Positions 10,991 to 18,366 of a DNA stretch of 64,000 bases are shown here, in pieces. The position numbers were made by a program, and so were the translations under genes. Positions within the stretch are counted from its first letter, which is position 1; every line of letters starts with the position of its first letter. The notes under the pieces are model-generated. The model saw only the letters and a list, made by a program, of their open reading frames with translations, did not search any database and was not told where the DNA came from. Source of the stretch: Paenibacillus vietnamensis (GTDB lineage: Bacteria > Bacillota > Bacilli > Paenibacillales > Paenibacillaceae); contig NZ_JAHMHW010000008.1 in the NCBI RefSeq assembly GCF_020169515.1, positions 166,889 to 230,888 of the forward strand. Direction: 5' to 3'.

Positions 10991-11785
10991 GTGGAAAGCA
11001 GTCAAGCCTGCATCATCGGTGAGCATATGTTTTGTATTTCGTTTGAAACGGAAAGCGTCAAGCGGCTTTTCCGCCACACGTTTCCGACTGTTCTGCCTGG
11101 CAGCGGCTGCGAGCCGGCCTTCCGTTTGCTCCTCAAAGAAGGATACGGCCGCCCGTTTACCGATTACCGGATTGATAAATTTGCTGTTGACGGGGGCTTC
11201 CGTTATTTAAGGACGGATTATGCCCTGGAAGTACGGGCTAACTATCAATCGGCCGTTATCCATGTCCATGACTCTCTGGCATTGAAGCATGCTTTCATGC
11301 ATTTATACAGCCTTTTAATCGTTCATGAACGATGGGGGCTTCTCCTTCACTCCTCCTGCGTCGCCGAGAACGGCAAAGCCTACTTATTCACAGGGCATTC
11401 CGGCGCCGGCAAGTCGACGGCAGCGGCATTGTCCCTGCCGAGGTCCGTCATCGCCGACGAAGCGGCGATCGTTCGAATCCGCCCGTCCGGCGTTTCCGTT
11501 TTCCATTCGCCCTTCCGGAGCGAGCTTCAGTCGATGGACGGGAAAGGGACCGGCAGCTGGCCGTTAGGCGGCGTTCATTTGCTGCATCAGGCGCAGCGGA
11601 ACCGCCTTCAGCTTCTATCCAAATCGGAAGGCTTGCTTCGTTTGCCCGACAAAGTTTTTTTCTGGAATCCTTCCGTCGATGAGTCAAGGGCCATCATCCA
11701 TTTGCTGAAGCAGGCGGTCGAGCTGGTTCCTTTGTATGAGCTGCATTTCCGCAAAGATCCTGAATTCTGGGAGTTGATCTCATGA
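10991..11785 (+). CDS. HPr kinase/phosphorylase-like protein of the RiPP operon
   Basis: A 264-residue protein related to the C-terminal kinase domain of HPr kinase. The frame is open from GTG 10913, but GTG 10991 is preferred because GGGGG stands seven bases ahead of it. The Walker A motif GHSGAGKST lies at residues 135-143, and the downstream segment VIADEAAIVRIRPSG fits the metal-binding part of the fold. In the paeninodin lasso-peptide cluster a kinase of this group phosphorylates the precursor C-terminal Ser. The present precursor ends in THNHRP and has no C-terminal Ser, so another residue or substrate must be considered. First gene of a six-gene coupled operon; its stop overlaps the next start (ATGA). 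Confidence 0.8.
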   Translation: MESSQACIIGEHMFCISFETESVKRLFRHTFPTVLPGSGCEPAFRLLLKEGYGRPFTDYRIDKFAVDGGFRYLRTDYALEVRANYQSAVIHVHDSLALKHAFMHLYSLLIVHERWGLLLHSSCVAENGKAYLFTGHSGAGKSTAAALSLPRSVIADEAAIVRIRPSGVSVFHSPFRSELQSMDGKGTGSWPLGGVHLLHQAQRNRLQLLSKSEGLLRLPDKVFFWNPSVDESRAIIHLLKQAVELVPLYELHFRKDPEFWELIS

Positions 11786-12054
11786 TGCACCGGTATGTAA
11801 AAAAGCAAAGCTGCGAAACGATTATCCTTGATGACGAAATCATGGTTCTTCATCCCGAAAGGTTTACGATTACGAAATTAAGCCCGGTCGGCGGATTTTG
11901 CTGGTCATTGCTGGCATCGGCCCACTCCATCGACACGTTGTCTGCCGCGGTCCGTGAGCAATATGAAGGAGCGGACCACTCCGTAGAGGAGGACGTGTCC
12001 GATTTTCTGAACCGTTTGCTGGAGTGTGAGCTTATTGAAGCGGCACATGGATGA
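11782..12054 (+). CDS. PqqD-like RiPP precursor recognition protein
   Basis: A 90-residue stand-alone RRE of the PqqD/B1 type. It starts with a beta-strand region (ILDDEIMVLHPERFTITKLSPVGGFCWSLL) and ends with the helical part typical of PqqD (VEEDVSDFLNRLLECELIEAA). Such proteins bind the precursor leader and deliver it to the modifying enzymes. The recognition motif in lasso-type leaders is Y-x-x-P, and the precursor at 15307 has YEKP at residues 6-9. The start overlaps the kinase stop by four bases. Confidence 0.8.
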   Translation: MMHRYVKKQSCETIILDDEIMVLHPERFTITKLSPVGGFCWSLLASAHSIDTLSAAVREQYEGADHSVEEDVSDFLNRLLECELIEAAHG

Positions 12055-12511
12055 CGCCTTGTTTCTTTCTCTGAAGCAAATCATCCATAAGAACGGTAGA
12101 ATCGAGCTTCCCGCCCAAGGCAGCAGCATGTTTCCTTTCATTCGCAACGGAAATCTATGCAGCTTCCGCCCGGTTGGGGAAAGCAGGGTAAGCGTAGGGG
12201 ATATTCTGTTGTTCCGCTCCGCTTCCAGCCGGTTAGTCGCTCACCGTCTTCACTCCGTTGTTTACCGGGATGGTGAAAGTTTGTACATATGCAAGGGTGA
12301 TGCCAATTTGGGTTATGACGAGCCGATCCGAGCCGAACAAATGCTTGGAGTGCTGCACAGCATACGAAAGGGGAACAAACACATTTTGATGTCCGATCCG
12401 CTGACAGCCTTTTGGACGAAAGCCATTGTCGCACTGCCGGCTCTATCGAGCGGGCTTAACCGTTACATGTCCGGCAAAACGGCAGACCCGATCGGCGGGC
12501 GATCCGAATGA
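12047..12511 (+). CDS. S26B-type signal-peptidase-like enzyme of the RiPP operon
   Basis: A 154-residue protein. GTG 12026 is also possible, but ATG 12047 overlaps the previous stop by eight bases in the usual coupled way. The motif GSSMFPFI gives the likely nucleophile Ser27. VAHRLH gives His66 in place of the Lys of bacterial type I enzymes, and CKGDANLGYDEP gives the Asp. This Ser-His-Asp set is that of the ER/SipW-type (S26B) peptidases. No convincing N-terminal membrane helix is seen; a moderately hydrophobic patch lies near the C-terminus. With no transglutaminase-like leader peptidase in the operon, this enzyme is the natural candidate to cut the precursor leader. That role is inferred. 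Confidence 0.75.
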   Translation: MDDALFLSLKQIIHKNGRIELPAQGSSMFPFIRNGNLCSFRPVGESRVSVGDILLFRSASSRLVAHRLHSVVYRDGESLYICKGDANLGYDEPIRAEQMLGVLHSIRKGNKHILMSDPLTAFWTKAIVALPALSSGLNRYMSGKTADPIGGRSE

Positions 12512-14286
12512 TCGGGCTGTTGAAATCCCGGTTATCCGTCGGCGTCATCCGGAATGCGTACACGCTGCTTGCTCCTTATATTATTAAGCGGCGAAAAGCG
12601 TACGTCGGGCTGTTCATTCTAGTAGGGGTTGAAATCGGATTAATGCTTGCTTTTGCCTGGTTTCTCGGGCAAATTACCGATGCTGCGGTTCAGCAGCAAT
12701 TTGATAGGCTGTATGGGCTTGCCCCGTTTGGCGCATGCCTGAGCGTACTGACGATCGTATCGGACTTTACGAGCCGCAGACTGGCATTTACAGCCACGAA
12801 CGGCGTGAAAAAAGATCTTTCGGAACGGCTGCTGAAGCATATTATGCACTTGCCGGCCAGCCGTACGGATCAGCTGCATTCGGGAGAGCTGATGACCCAT
12901 TTTAATCAGGATGTACACGGCATAAACGGGTTGATCGGGAGCAGTCTCATTCAATGGGTCCGCCTGCCGCTTGTGTTCGCTGCCGTATTCGTGTATATGC
13001 TGCAAATTCATTGGCTGATGGCCGTTATGGGGCTGATGATCGTGCCTTTCGCGCTTGGTGCGGGAGCTTTGCTCGGCTTCGTTCTGCGCCGGAGGGCCAG
13101 GGAGATTCAAGACCTTTACGGAAGCATGAACAGTCTTCTGTCCGATACGCTGCAGGGTTTATCCGTCATCCGGTCCTTCACTGCGGAATCGGCCTGGCTT
13201 CGCAAATACGCGGATAAAAACGGCGAGCTTTATCACCTGCAGCAGAAGTATGTGATTCTGCAAGGCTGGATCGGCGCCGGAGGCCAAGCGGCGGGAGCCT
13301 CTATTCTGATGGTAAGCCTTTGCCTGGGAGCTTATTTTGTTTCCCATCACATGATTACAGTCGGTTCTCTTCTTGCTTTCGTCAATCTCTCCGGACATCT
13401 GCTGTACCCTTTGACGGGCATGGCGGGATTATGGATCGGCATTCAGCAATCTTCCGCGGCGGCAGATCGTATCGCGCAGGTGCTGCAAGAGCCGCTGGAG
13501 CTTTACGATTCGCCGCCTGCGGTCCTTTCCGTGCCCGATAAAAAAACGATCGAATTCCGCAATATCAGCTTCCGGTATGAGGGTCAAGCCTCCCTGATCG
13601 AACGGTTCAGCCTGATTTGTCCGGCCGGTCAAACCGTTGCGATCGTTGGAGCCAGCGGCGCGGGGAAGTCTACCCTGTTTCATCTTCTTCAAGGGTTTTA
13701 CAAGCCGCAAGCCGGGTCCATATACATAAACGGTGAATCTATCGACCGGATCGGATTGCCGGAAATAAGAAGCTCGATCTCTCTTGTATCGCAGGAAACG
13801 TTTCTGTTCTCGGGAACGATCCGCGATAATCTGCTGATCGCCCGGCCGGAAGCGACCGAGCAGGAGATCCATAGAGCTGCGATCCATGCGAGCATTCATG
13901 ATTACATCCTGTCGCTTCCTAACGGCTACGATTCCCAAATCGGCGAGAGAGGCATTTTGCTGTCGGGAGGACAGAGGCAGCGCATCGCAATCGCGCGGGC
14001 CGTTCTGAAGGATGCGCCGATTTTGCTGCTGGACGAAGCCACGGCCTCGCTCGACAGTGAAACGGAATATCTGGTCAAGCAGTCGCTGGACCGGCTGATG
14101 TTCAAGCGTACGACCCTGATCATTGCCCATAGGCTGTCGACGATCCAGCATGCCGACATGATTGTCGTAATGGATAAGGGGGTGATCGTGCAAATAGGGA
14201 CGCATGAGGAGCTTTCACTGCGGCCCGGCATGTACAGAAAGCTGAAGCGCCGCCAAACTATAGAGGACAGGAGAGGGTATGGGTGA
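12508..14286 (+). CDS. ABC exporter (fused permease and ATPase) of the RiPP operon
   Basis: A 592-residue half-transporter that would dimerise in the membrane to export the mature peptide. Residues 1-320 hold about six membrane helices. The ATPase follows with Walker A GASGAGKST, signature LSGGQRQRIAIARA and Walker B ILLLDEATASLDSE; the Q-loop and switch His (IIAHRLST) are also present. There is no peptidase C39 domain at the N-terminus, so leader removal must be done by another protein. ATGA overlaps couple it to the peptidase upstream, and GTGA to the nucleotidyltransferase downstream. Confidence 0.92.
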   Translation: MIGLLKSRLSVGVIRNAYTLLAPYIIKRRKAYVGLFILVGVEIGLMLAFAWFLGQITDAAVQQQFDRLYGLAPFGACLSVLTIVSDFTSRRLAFTATNGVKKDLSERLLKHIMHLPASRTDQLHSGELMTHFNQDVHGINGLIGSSLIQWVRLPLVFAAVFVYMLQIHWLMAVMGLMIVPFALGAGALLGFVLRRRAREIQDLYGSMNSLLSDTLQGLSVIRSFTAESAWLRKYADKNGELYHLQQKYVILQGWIGAGGQAAGASILMVSLCLGAYFVSHHMITVGSLLAFVNLSGHLLYPLTGMAGLWIGIQQSSAAADRIAQVLQEPLELYDSPPAVLSVPDKKTIEFRNISFRYEGQASLIERFSLICPAGQTVAIVGASGAGKSTLFHLLQGFYKPQAGSIYINGESIDRIGLPEIRSSISLVSQETFLFSGTIRDNLLIARPEATEQEIHRAAIHASIHDYILSLPNGYDSQIGERGILLSGGQRQRIAIARAVLKDAPILLLDEATASLDSETEYLVKQSLDRLMFKRTTLIIAHRLSTIQHADMIVVMDKGVIVQIGTHEELSLRPGMYRKLKRRQTIEDRRGYG

Positions 14287-15302
14287 TATGGAAGCTGCTG
14301 CAAGCGGTCTATGATCCAAACGCTCCGTTTCCCGTTGATCCGGGCATTTTTGAAGCCGCGCTGGCCGATATCGAATATTTTCATATTTCGCCTCAGCTTT
14401 ATCAGCTTCTGAAACAGCAGGGGAAGCTTGAAAGCTTGCCCGTCACGTTCCGAAACCGCCTAAAGTCAAAATACGACGAGGCTCTGGCTCTTAACGTCTA
14501 TATTCAATATGAAAATGAACGGATTTTCAAAGCTTTCGAGGCGGCCGGCATATCCGTCATCCCGATAAAGGGCGTGCTGTTTGCAAACAAGTATTTCGGG
14601 CATATCGGCGCAAGAAGCACGTCGGATATCGATTTGCTGATCCAGCCGGCGGATATGAGCCGGGCCGAGGCCATCGTACGCTCGCTGGGCTTTACGAATG
14701 CAGAACCGCAAATCCGTTCCCACTTTCACCGCAGCTTATCCAAGCCGCTGCCGGCGCCTCTGCCTTCTTTGACGGTCGAGCTGCATTGGGATTTGCTGAT
14801 GGCCGGAACTTCGGCATTCGGCATAGGCGATTTTTGGCGTGATGCCTTGCCGCTTGAGCCATACAGCCGGGTCATGGAGCTTTCGGAATATCACACCTTC
14901 TATATGATTTGTTTGCACGGCTGGAAGCATGGTTTAAATTCCTTAAAATATCTGATCGATATCGTTCAGCTTATTCACGTCAAAGGCGATGACCTCCCGT
15001 TCGACACGCTGCTTCGGGATGCCGCGTCCCATCGAACCTACAAACGCATTTGCAGCACGCTGTCGATCGTTTACCGTCAGTTTCCTTTCCTTGAACGCCG
15101 CAAGCCTCTTCCGCTCCCGGCTTCACGAAGAAGCGGGGAATGGTGGAGCTATGATTCCATCCGCGGCACTGAAAAAAGGTCATTCAAACGTTATGTCCGC
15201 TTGCTGCAATTCCAATGGTTTGATTTCGATAAGCCATGGCATGGCATAGCTGCATCCGTACACTATCTTGAGCCGAGTTTGAGAAATCGAAAGGGGGTGT
15301 AA
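14283..15302 (+). CDS. nucleotidyltransferase-fold protein of the RiPP operon
   Basis: A 339-residue protein of the NTP_transf_5 group found with lasso peptides and other RiPPs. The catalytic-type motif is visible as IPIKGVLFANKYFGHIGARS followed by DIDLLI, i.e. a G-R-S-x-x-D-x-D pattern that binds metal and nucleotide. GTG 14283 overlaps the ABC gene stop. Its role is not established in the systems I know; it might nucleotidylate the peptide or a carrier. It is directly followed by the precursor gene, four bases apart. Confidence 0.75.
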   Translation: MIWKLLQAVYDPNAPFPVDPGIFEAALADIEYFHISPQLYQLLKQQGKLESLPVTFRNRLKSKYDEALALNVYIQYENERIFKAFEAAGISVIPIKGVLFANKYFGHIGARSTSDIDLLIQPADMSRAEAIVRSLGFTNAEPQIRSHFHRSLSKPLPAPLPSLTVELHWDLLMAGTSAFGIGDFWRDALPLEPYSRVMELSEYHTFYMICLHGWKHGLNSLKYLIDIVQLIHVKGDDLPFDTLLRDAASHRTYKRICSTLSIVYRQFPFLERRKPLPLPASRRSGEWWSYDSIRGTEKRSFKRYVRLLQFQWFDFDKPWHGIAASVHYLEPSLRNRKGV

Positions 15303-15306
15303 AACG

Positions 15307-15519
15307 ATGAACAAACGGACATATGAGAAGCCTGAGCTGCTGAGCCATACCGCAATCCGATTCGAAACGCTTGTCAGCGGCACCGCAAAAGGAAGCTTCC
15401 CGGGCCTTGGCTGGGAGGTGGACGGAGTACCTGCGGAAGAGCGCGGAGATTTCCCAGGGGGAGGCGCGACTGGCGGCGTATTCCCGGGCAAGGGGCCGAC
15501 CCATAATCACAGACCTTAA
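15307..15519 (+). CDS. putative RiPP precursor peptide with three FPGxG motifs
   Basis: A 70-residue peptide behind a strong ribosome site (AAAGGGGGTG at 15289-15298). The N-terminal part, with Y6-x-x-P9 then a hydrophobic and FET stretch (IRFETLVSG), looks like a lasso-type leader read by PqqD-like proteins. The rest is rich in Gly and Pro and has no Cys. It carries FPGLG (31-35), FPGGG (49-53) and FPGKG (59-63) and ends in THNHRP. Gly29 to Glu37 spans nine residues, the size of a lasso macrolactam ring, but no cyclase gene is in the operon. It is placed last and is followed by a good terminator. The final structure and activity are unknown. Confidence 0.7.
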   Translation: MNKRTYEKPELLSHTAIRFETLVSGTAKGSFPGLGWEVDGVPAEERGDFPGGGATGGVFPGKGPTHNHRP

Positions 15520-15542
15520 CAAGAAAGTAAACCGGTATAACG

Positions 15543-15570
15543 AAAAGACCCGCAATCTGCGGGTCTTTTC
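15543..15570 (+). terminator. terminator of the RiPP operon
   Basis: AAAAGACCCGCA (15543-15554) and TGCGGGTCTTTT (15558-15569) form a perfect 12-bp stem with a three-base loop and end in T. It could act on both strands, also serving the minus-strand gene at 15637. Confidence 0.9.
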
Positions 15571-15636
15571 TGCGTTTTTATTGGTGTTATTGGCACAGCC
15601 TCAGCCAGGGAGACGAGGCTGTGCCGGGGAGATTAA

Positions 15637-15753
15637 TTAGTAGCAGCCTTTGAAGCCGCTCCAGCAGCTACAAGCGATAATCACCAATAAGATGAACAGA
15701 ACAAGGATTGTTCCAATGTTGTTGTTGAAAGCACCACCTACATAACCGGACAT
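15637..15753 (-). CDS. YjcZ-family sporulation miniprotein
   Basis: A 38-residue protein: MSGYVGG, then FNNNIGTILVLFILLVII, then a short Cys-rich tail (ACSCWSGFKGCY). This Gly-rich start plus single membrane helix and Cys/Trp tail is the YjcZ family, expressed late in sporulation in Bacillus. AAGGAGGTG stands ahead of the start. A close relative lies at 17931 on the other strand. Confidence 0.9.
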   Translation of the reverse strand: MSGYVGGAFNNNIGTILVLFILLVIIACSCWSGFKGCY

Positions 15754-15788
15754 AGTTGAAGGCACCTCCTTACGTATTGAATACTCTA

Positions 15789-15797
15789 TAAATTATG
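15789..15797 (-). promoter_or_regulatory. sigma-K-like -10 (CATAATTTA) ahead of the yjcZ-like gene
   Basis: On the minus strand CATAATTTA matches CATAnnnTA, the -10 of mother-cell sigma factors, at 35 bases before the start codon. No clear AC-type -35 was found, so this is tentative. Confidence 0.4.
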
Positions 15798-15904
15798 CAA
15801 AATTACACCGCATTGCTTGGGTGTTTGCCATAGAGTCATTTCATCCGCGTCAGCTGCCTACCCCTATGTCCGCGCCGTTCGCCGGCTTCTGCCTTCCGCT
15901 AATT

Positions 15905-16153
15905 CTAAGTATTCCTTCCTTGCCGTTCCACCGTACCTCGCTCTCCCGCTTTCCGCTCTTCCTCCTCATCTGACGGTGCAGCATTCCGTTTCAGGAATTG
16001 GCCGGCAAGCATGAATAACGGAGAAGCCCCGTATTCGGACAGACCCAGCATTTCGGCCCAATTGAATATGAGCAGAAACGGAAGGATGCCGATCGCCAAG
16101 ACGCCGAACAGAAAGCCGGCCGTGAGGCAGCGCAGCATTTTACCCAGTGTCAT
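15905..16153 (-). CDS. small membrane protein, unknown function
   Basis: An 82-residue protein not recognised from any family. It has a hydrophobic stretch (LTAGFLFGVLAIGILPFLLIF) and a second weaker one (ASPLFMLAGQFL), then a charged tail with EEEE and many Arg. GGGAGATGAGAG lies before the ATG and supports the start. It lies between the yjcZ-like gene and the ImmA-like gene on the same strand, and may be part of the phage-derived module or independent. Confidence 0.6.
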   Translation of the reverse strand: MTLGKMLRCLTAGFLFGVLAIGILPFLLIFNWAEMLGLSEYGASPLFMLAGQFLKRNAAPSDEEEERKAGERGTVERQGRNT

Positions 16154-16330
16154 TCTCTCATCTCCCTTCCACCGGAAGTTCCGTATCTAACATCCTATGC
16201 TCCTGAAAGCGCCTTTCATTCCTTTTACCTCCTATTCGCTGCCTTGAAACGGGTGCCAGCCGCCGCTGTTTTGCCGAATCCTGCGATGGCCATCCGGGGA
16301 AATGGCATAGCTGGAAAAGGTTTACATCTA

Positions 16331-16741
16331 TCAAAAATAAAACTTTTGCATCTCTACCGGGACCCCGTTTCGCATAAGCAGCTGCTCGAGCGTCTCGCTG
16401 CGGGCCGGGGCGTCCCCGGCAGTGAGCAGCCTCACGGCGAATTTGCTGGCTTGGCGCTCGAACTTGCCCACGTTGAAATAGGATTGCTCATCCAGCCAAA
16501 AGCGGTTGAAGCCGGGGTGCAGCCGGTCATGGCCCAGCTCGTGCGCGCAGACGAACCGCTGCCAATCCTCAGGCAGCTTCTCATGGATGACGATGAAGCG
16601 GCGCCGGAGCTTCTTGAAATAAAGCCCCCTCGTGCCTTCGCCAAGGTCCGCAAAGCGGACGTGAATGCCGAGCCCTTCCGCGATGACAAACGGGTCGTTG
16701 GTCTTGAATTTCCGGATGAGCTTAAGAATGAGTTTATCCAT
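16331..16741 (-). CDS. ImmA/IrrE-family metallopeptidase
   Basis: A 136-residue zinc peptidase with the motif CAHELGHDRLHPG (HExxH). Enzymes of this family cut a partner ImmR-type repressor and so induce the genes it silences, as in ICEBs1 and many prophages. It lies eight bases after the repressor gene on the same strand, with GGTAGG ahead of its ATG, which is the normal immR-immA order. Length is normal for the family. Confidence 0.92.
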   Translation of the reverse strand: MDKLILKLIRKFKTNDPFVIAEGLGIHVRFADLGEGTRGLYFKKLRRRFIVIHEKLPEDWQRFVCAHELGHDRLHPGFNRFWLDEQSYFNVGKFERQASKFAVRLLTAGDAPARSETLEQLLMRNGVPVEMQKFYF

Positions 16742-16749
16742 GGCAGCAC

Positions 16750-17178
16750 CTACCCATTGGCATCGCCTTCGACAATTTCGGAAGGGGCAGTCGTTTTCTT
16801 GCGCTTGTTCATTTGCTTCGCCTCCCAGAAGAGGCCGGTCAGTACGTCCATGACGCGCCTCCGGTCATCCTTGCTCATCGGCACGCCGTCGAACATGAGC
16901 TCCCCGTCCTCCTCCAGCAGCTTCTTGAAGTCGCGTTTATCTTTATAGGTCGCCCATTCCGGAATCGCCGCCGCCGCGGTGCTTTCCCGCCCGAGCAAAT
17001 AATCCGCCGTCGTCTGCAAAATATCGGCAAGCTTCTGCAAATCCTCGCTGGTCGGTGTTACCCGGTCATTCTCGATATGACCGAAGTTCGAACGCCCCAT
17101 GCCGAGCCTAGCGGCAATGTCCTGCTGGGTTAACCCTCTTTCGATCCGTAAATCTCTGATTCTTGCACCTAGTGACAT
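16750..17178 (-). CDS. ImmR-type helix-turn-helix repressor
   Basis: A 142-residue protein. An N-terminal Xre/Cro HTH (RIRDLRIERGLTQQDIAARLG then GRSNFGHIENDRVTPTSEDLQKLADIL) is followed by a linker (TTADYLLGRE) and a charged C-terminal part. GGAGGG precedes the ATG. It is divergent from a holin gene, and the 203-base gap between them has four copies of one inverted repeat, so it very likely represses both itself and the holin. The paired ImmA-like peptidase would relieve this. Confidence 0.9.
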   Translation of the reverse strand: MSLGARIRDLRIERGLTQQDIAARLGMGRSNFGHIENDRVTPTSEDLQKLADILQTTADYLLGRESTAAAAIPEWATYKDKRDFKKLLEEDGELMFDGVPMSKDDRRRVMDVLTGLFWEAKQMNKRKKTTAPSEIVEGDANG

Positions 17179-17209
17179 ATGGAAGCCCTCCGAACAATGA
17201 AATTGATAT

Positions 17210-17352
17210 GGTATTTTAAATACTTGACGGTATTGTGAATACCGTTTAATATGATGGTTATCCGCTGATATTGCAAGTATATGGTAAACGAAGGGGTAAT
17301 GTCAATACTGTCAGATGTGTGTAGTCATCGATCATTGGGTATTTTAAATACC
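17210..17352. promoter_or_regulatory. four ImmR-type operator sites between repressor and holin genes
   Basis: Four 15-bp inverted repeats of form GGTATTnnnAATACC: GGTATTTTAAATACT (17210-17224), GGTATTGTGAATACC (17229-17243, perfect arms), GGTAATGTCAATACT (17295-17309, weaker) and GGTATTTTAAATACC (17338-17352, perfect arms). Two lie near the repressor start and one just upstream of the holin ribosome site, as in a divergent phage switch. Confidence 0.85.
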
Positions 17353-17381
17353 TAGTTAAAATCAAAAGGGAGGTATGAATA

Positions 17382-17843
17382 ATGAATATCGCGCTTAATG
17401 AGAGGCTGTTGCAAGGTCTGGAATGGCTCTATGGAGAAGAGCGGTTCCTGCTGCTGGCGATTATAGCGGCGGCGCTTGTTCTGGATTGGATTACCGGCAT
17501 CGCGGCTTTGCATAAAGGAAAGGGACAAGCCTCGGATTACGGATGGCACGGAGTGCTCCGCACCTTGTTCTTGCTGCTGCTTCCGGCGTTTTCGAACATG
17601 CTGGATTCGATGCTGGGGATGCCGGGACTGTTTTTTTATGCCGTCTCGATCGGCATCATCTATAAATTATGGCAGTCGGTCACGAATAATGCGATCCATG
17701 CAGGCTGGGAGAGATGGATTCCGGGAATCGTCATTCAGCATATTGAAGAAGAGCTGAGAGCAAAATCGGGCGAAGAGCTGTTCGTGAAGACGAACCGGAA
17801 TCCTGACCGGGACAAAGGCCTTGACCGTCAGCCGCCCCTTTAG
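17382..17843 (+). CDS. phage-type holin (Phage_holin_4 / TcdE-like family)
   Basis: A 153-residue membrane protein with three to four hydrophobic segments. It carries the family signature in ALVLDWITGIAALHKGKGQASDYGWHGVLRT, then membrane helices and a soluble tail. Holins form lesions that let endolysin or other proteins cross the membrane. AAAGGGAGG lies ahead of ATG 17382. No endolysin, portal, tail or integrase gene lies nearby, so this is a stand-alone or domesticated holin under the adjacent ImmR/ImmA switch. Confidence 0.85.
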   Translation: MNIALNERLLQGLEWLYGEERFLLLAIIAAALVLDWITGIAALHKGKGQASDYGWHGVLRTLFLLLLPAFSNMLDSMLGMPGLFFYAVSIGIIYKLWQSVTNNAIHAGWERWIPGIVIQHIEEELRAKSGEELFVKTNRNPDRDKGLDRQPPL

Positions 17844-17890
17844 GCGGATGAACATTTCATCCAAAAGCCCATGCACTTTTGGACTTGTAA

Positions 17891-17899
17891 CATAGGATA
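17891..17899 (+). promoter_or_regulatory. sigma-K-like -10 (CATAGGATA) ahead of the second yjcZ-like gene
   Basis: CATAGGATA fits CATAnnnTA and lies 32 bases before the start codon, almost the same spacing as at the other yjcZ-like gene. The -35 is not convincing. Confidence 0.4.
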
Positions 17900-17930
17900 C
17901 TGTGTAGTCAATCACAAAGGAGATGAGCAA

Positions 17931-18092
17931 ATGAACTACGGAGTAGCAGGTGTCGGTGCAGGCAATGCACCATACCCGGTTGCGGGTGTATCGACATGCG
18001 GGCCTAAAGTAGGCGGAGTATTCAACAATGTGGGCACCATCCTCGTTCTATTTATCCTCTTGGTTATTATCCTGCGCGCTTGCTGGTGCTAA
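17931..18092 (+). CDS. YjcZ-family sporulation miniprotein
   Basis: A 53-residue protein: a Gly/Ala-rich head (MNYGVAGVGAGNAPYPVAG), then FNNVGTILVLFILLVIIL and the tail RACWC. The membrane helix is nearly the same as in the gene at 15637. AAAGGAGATG before ATG 17931 fixes the start; an open frame further upstream is not translated from a proper site. Members are small membrane proteins of late sporulation with unknown detail. Confidence 0.88.
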   Translation: MNYGVAGVGAGNAPYPVAGVSTCGPKVGGVFNNVGTILVLFILLVIILRACWC

Positions 18093-18366
18093 TCCGCTAA
18101 TCAAGGAGCTCCCTTGAACAGGTCCTAAGAGTGTCCACGAATTGAAATTTATAGCGAGCGGGCTGTCCCTGAAGGTCTGAAATGGCCGCAGGGGCGGCCC
18201 TGTCGTGTTTACATCTATCGGTTAGTTGCGTGCCACTCACACAGAAACACAATTAAAAACAATAACCGGCAGGTACACTAGCGTAATATGAAATAAGCCG
18301 TACCAGATCCTCAAGTGCCTCGGGCCTTGGGGATTTTAGCTTCATTTGGCTTCATAAGATGAAGGA
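18093..18366. other. intergenic region between yjcZ-like and COG0523 genes
   Basis: No gene seen. It holds a 12-bp stem with one long loop (18160-18171 pairing with 18189-18200, ending in GGCCC, then TGTCGTGTTT), which may end the yjcZ-like transcript. A weaker stem with CCTCAAG (18309-18315) and CTTGGGG (18326-18332) is followed by TTTT. Confidence 0.4.

Noticed and set aside
10991..15519. Annotation as a standard lasso peptide cluster
   Set aside because: Cyclase and B2 protease are missing, so the product class cannot be named from sequence.
16244..16948. 234-codon open frame on the plus strand
   Set aside because: It covers the ImmA- and ImmR-like genes in antisense; those have clear motifs and ribosome sites.
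17846..17882. Small hairpins after the holin gene as a terminator
   Set aside because: Two short overlapping stems exist, but neither is followed by a T run.
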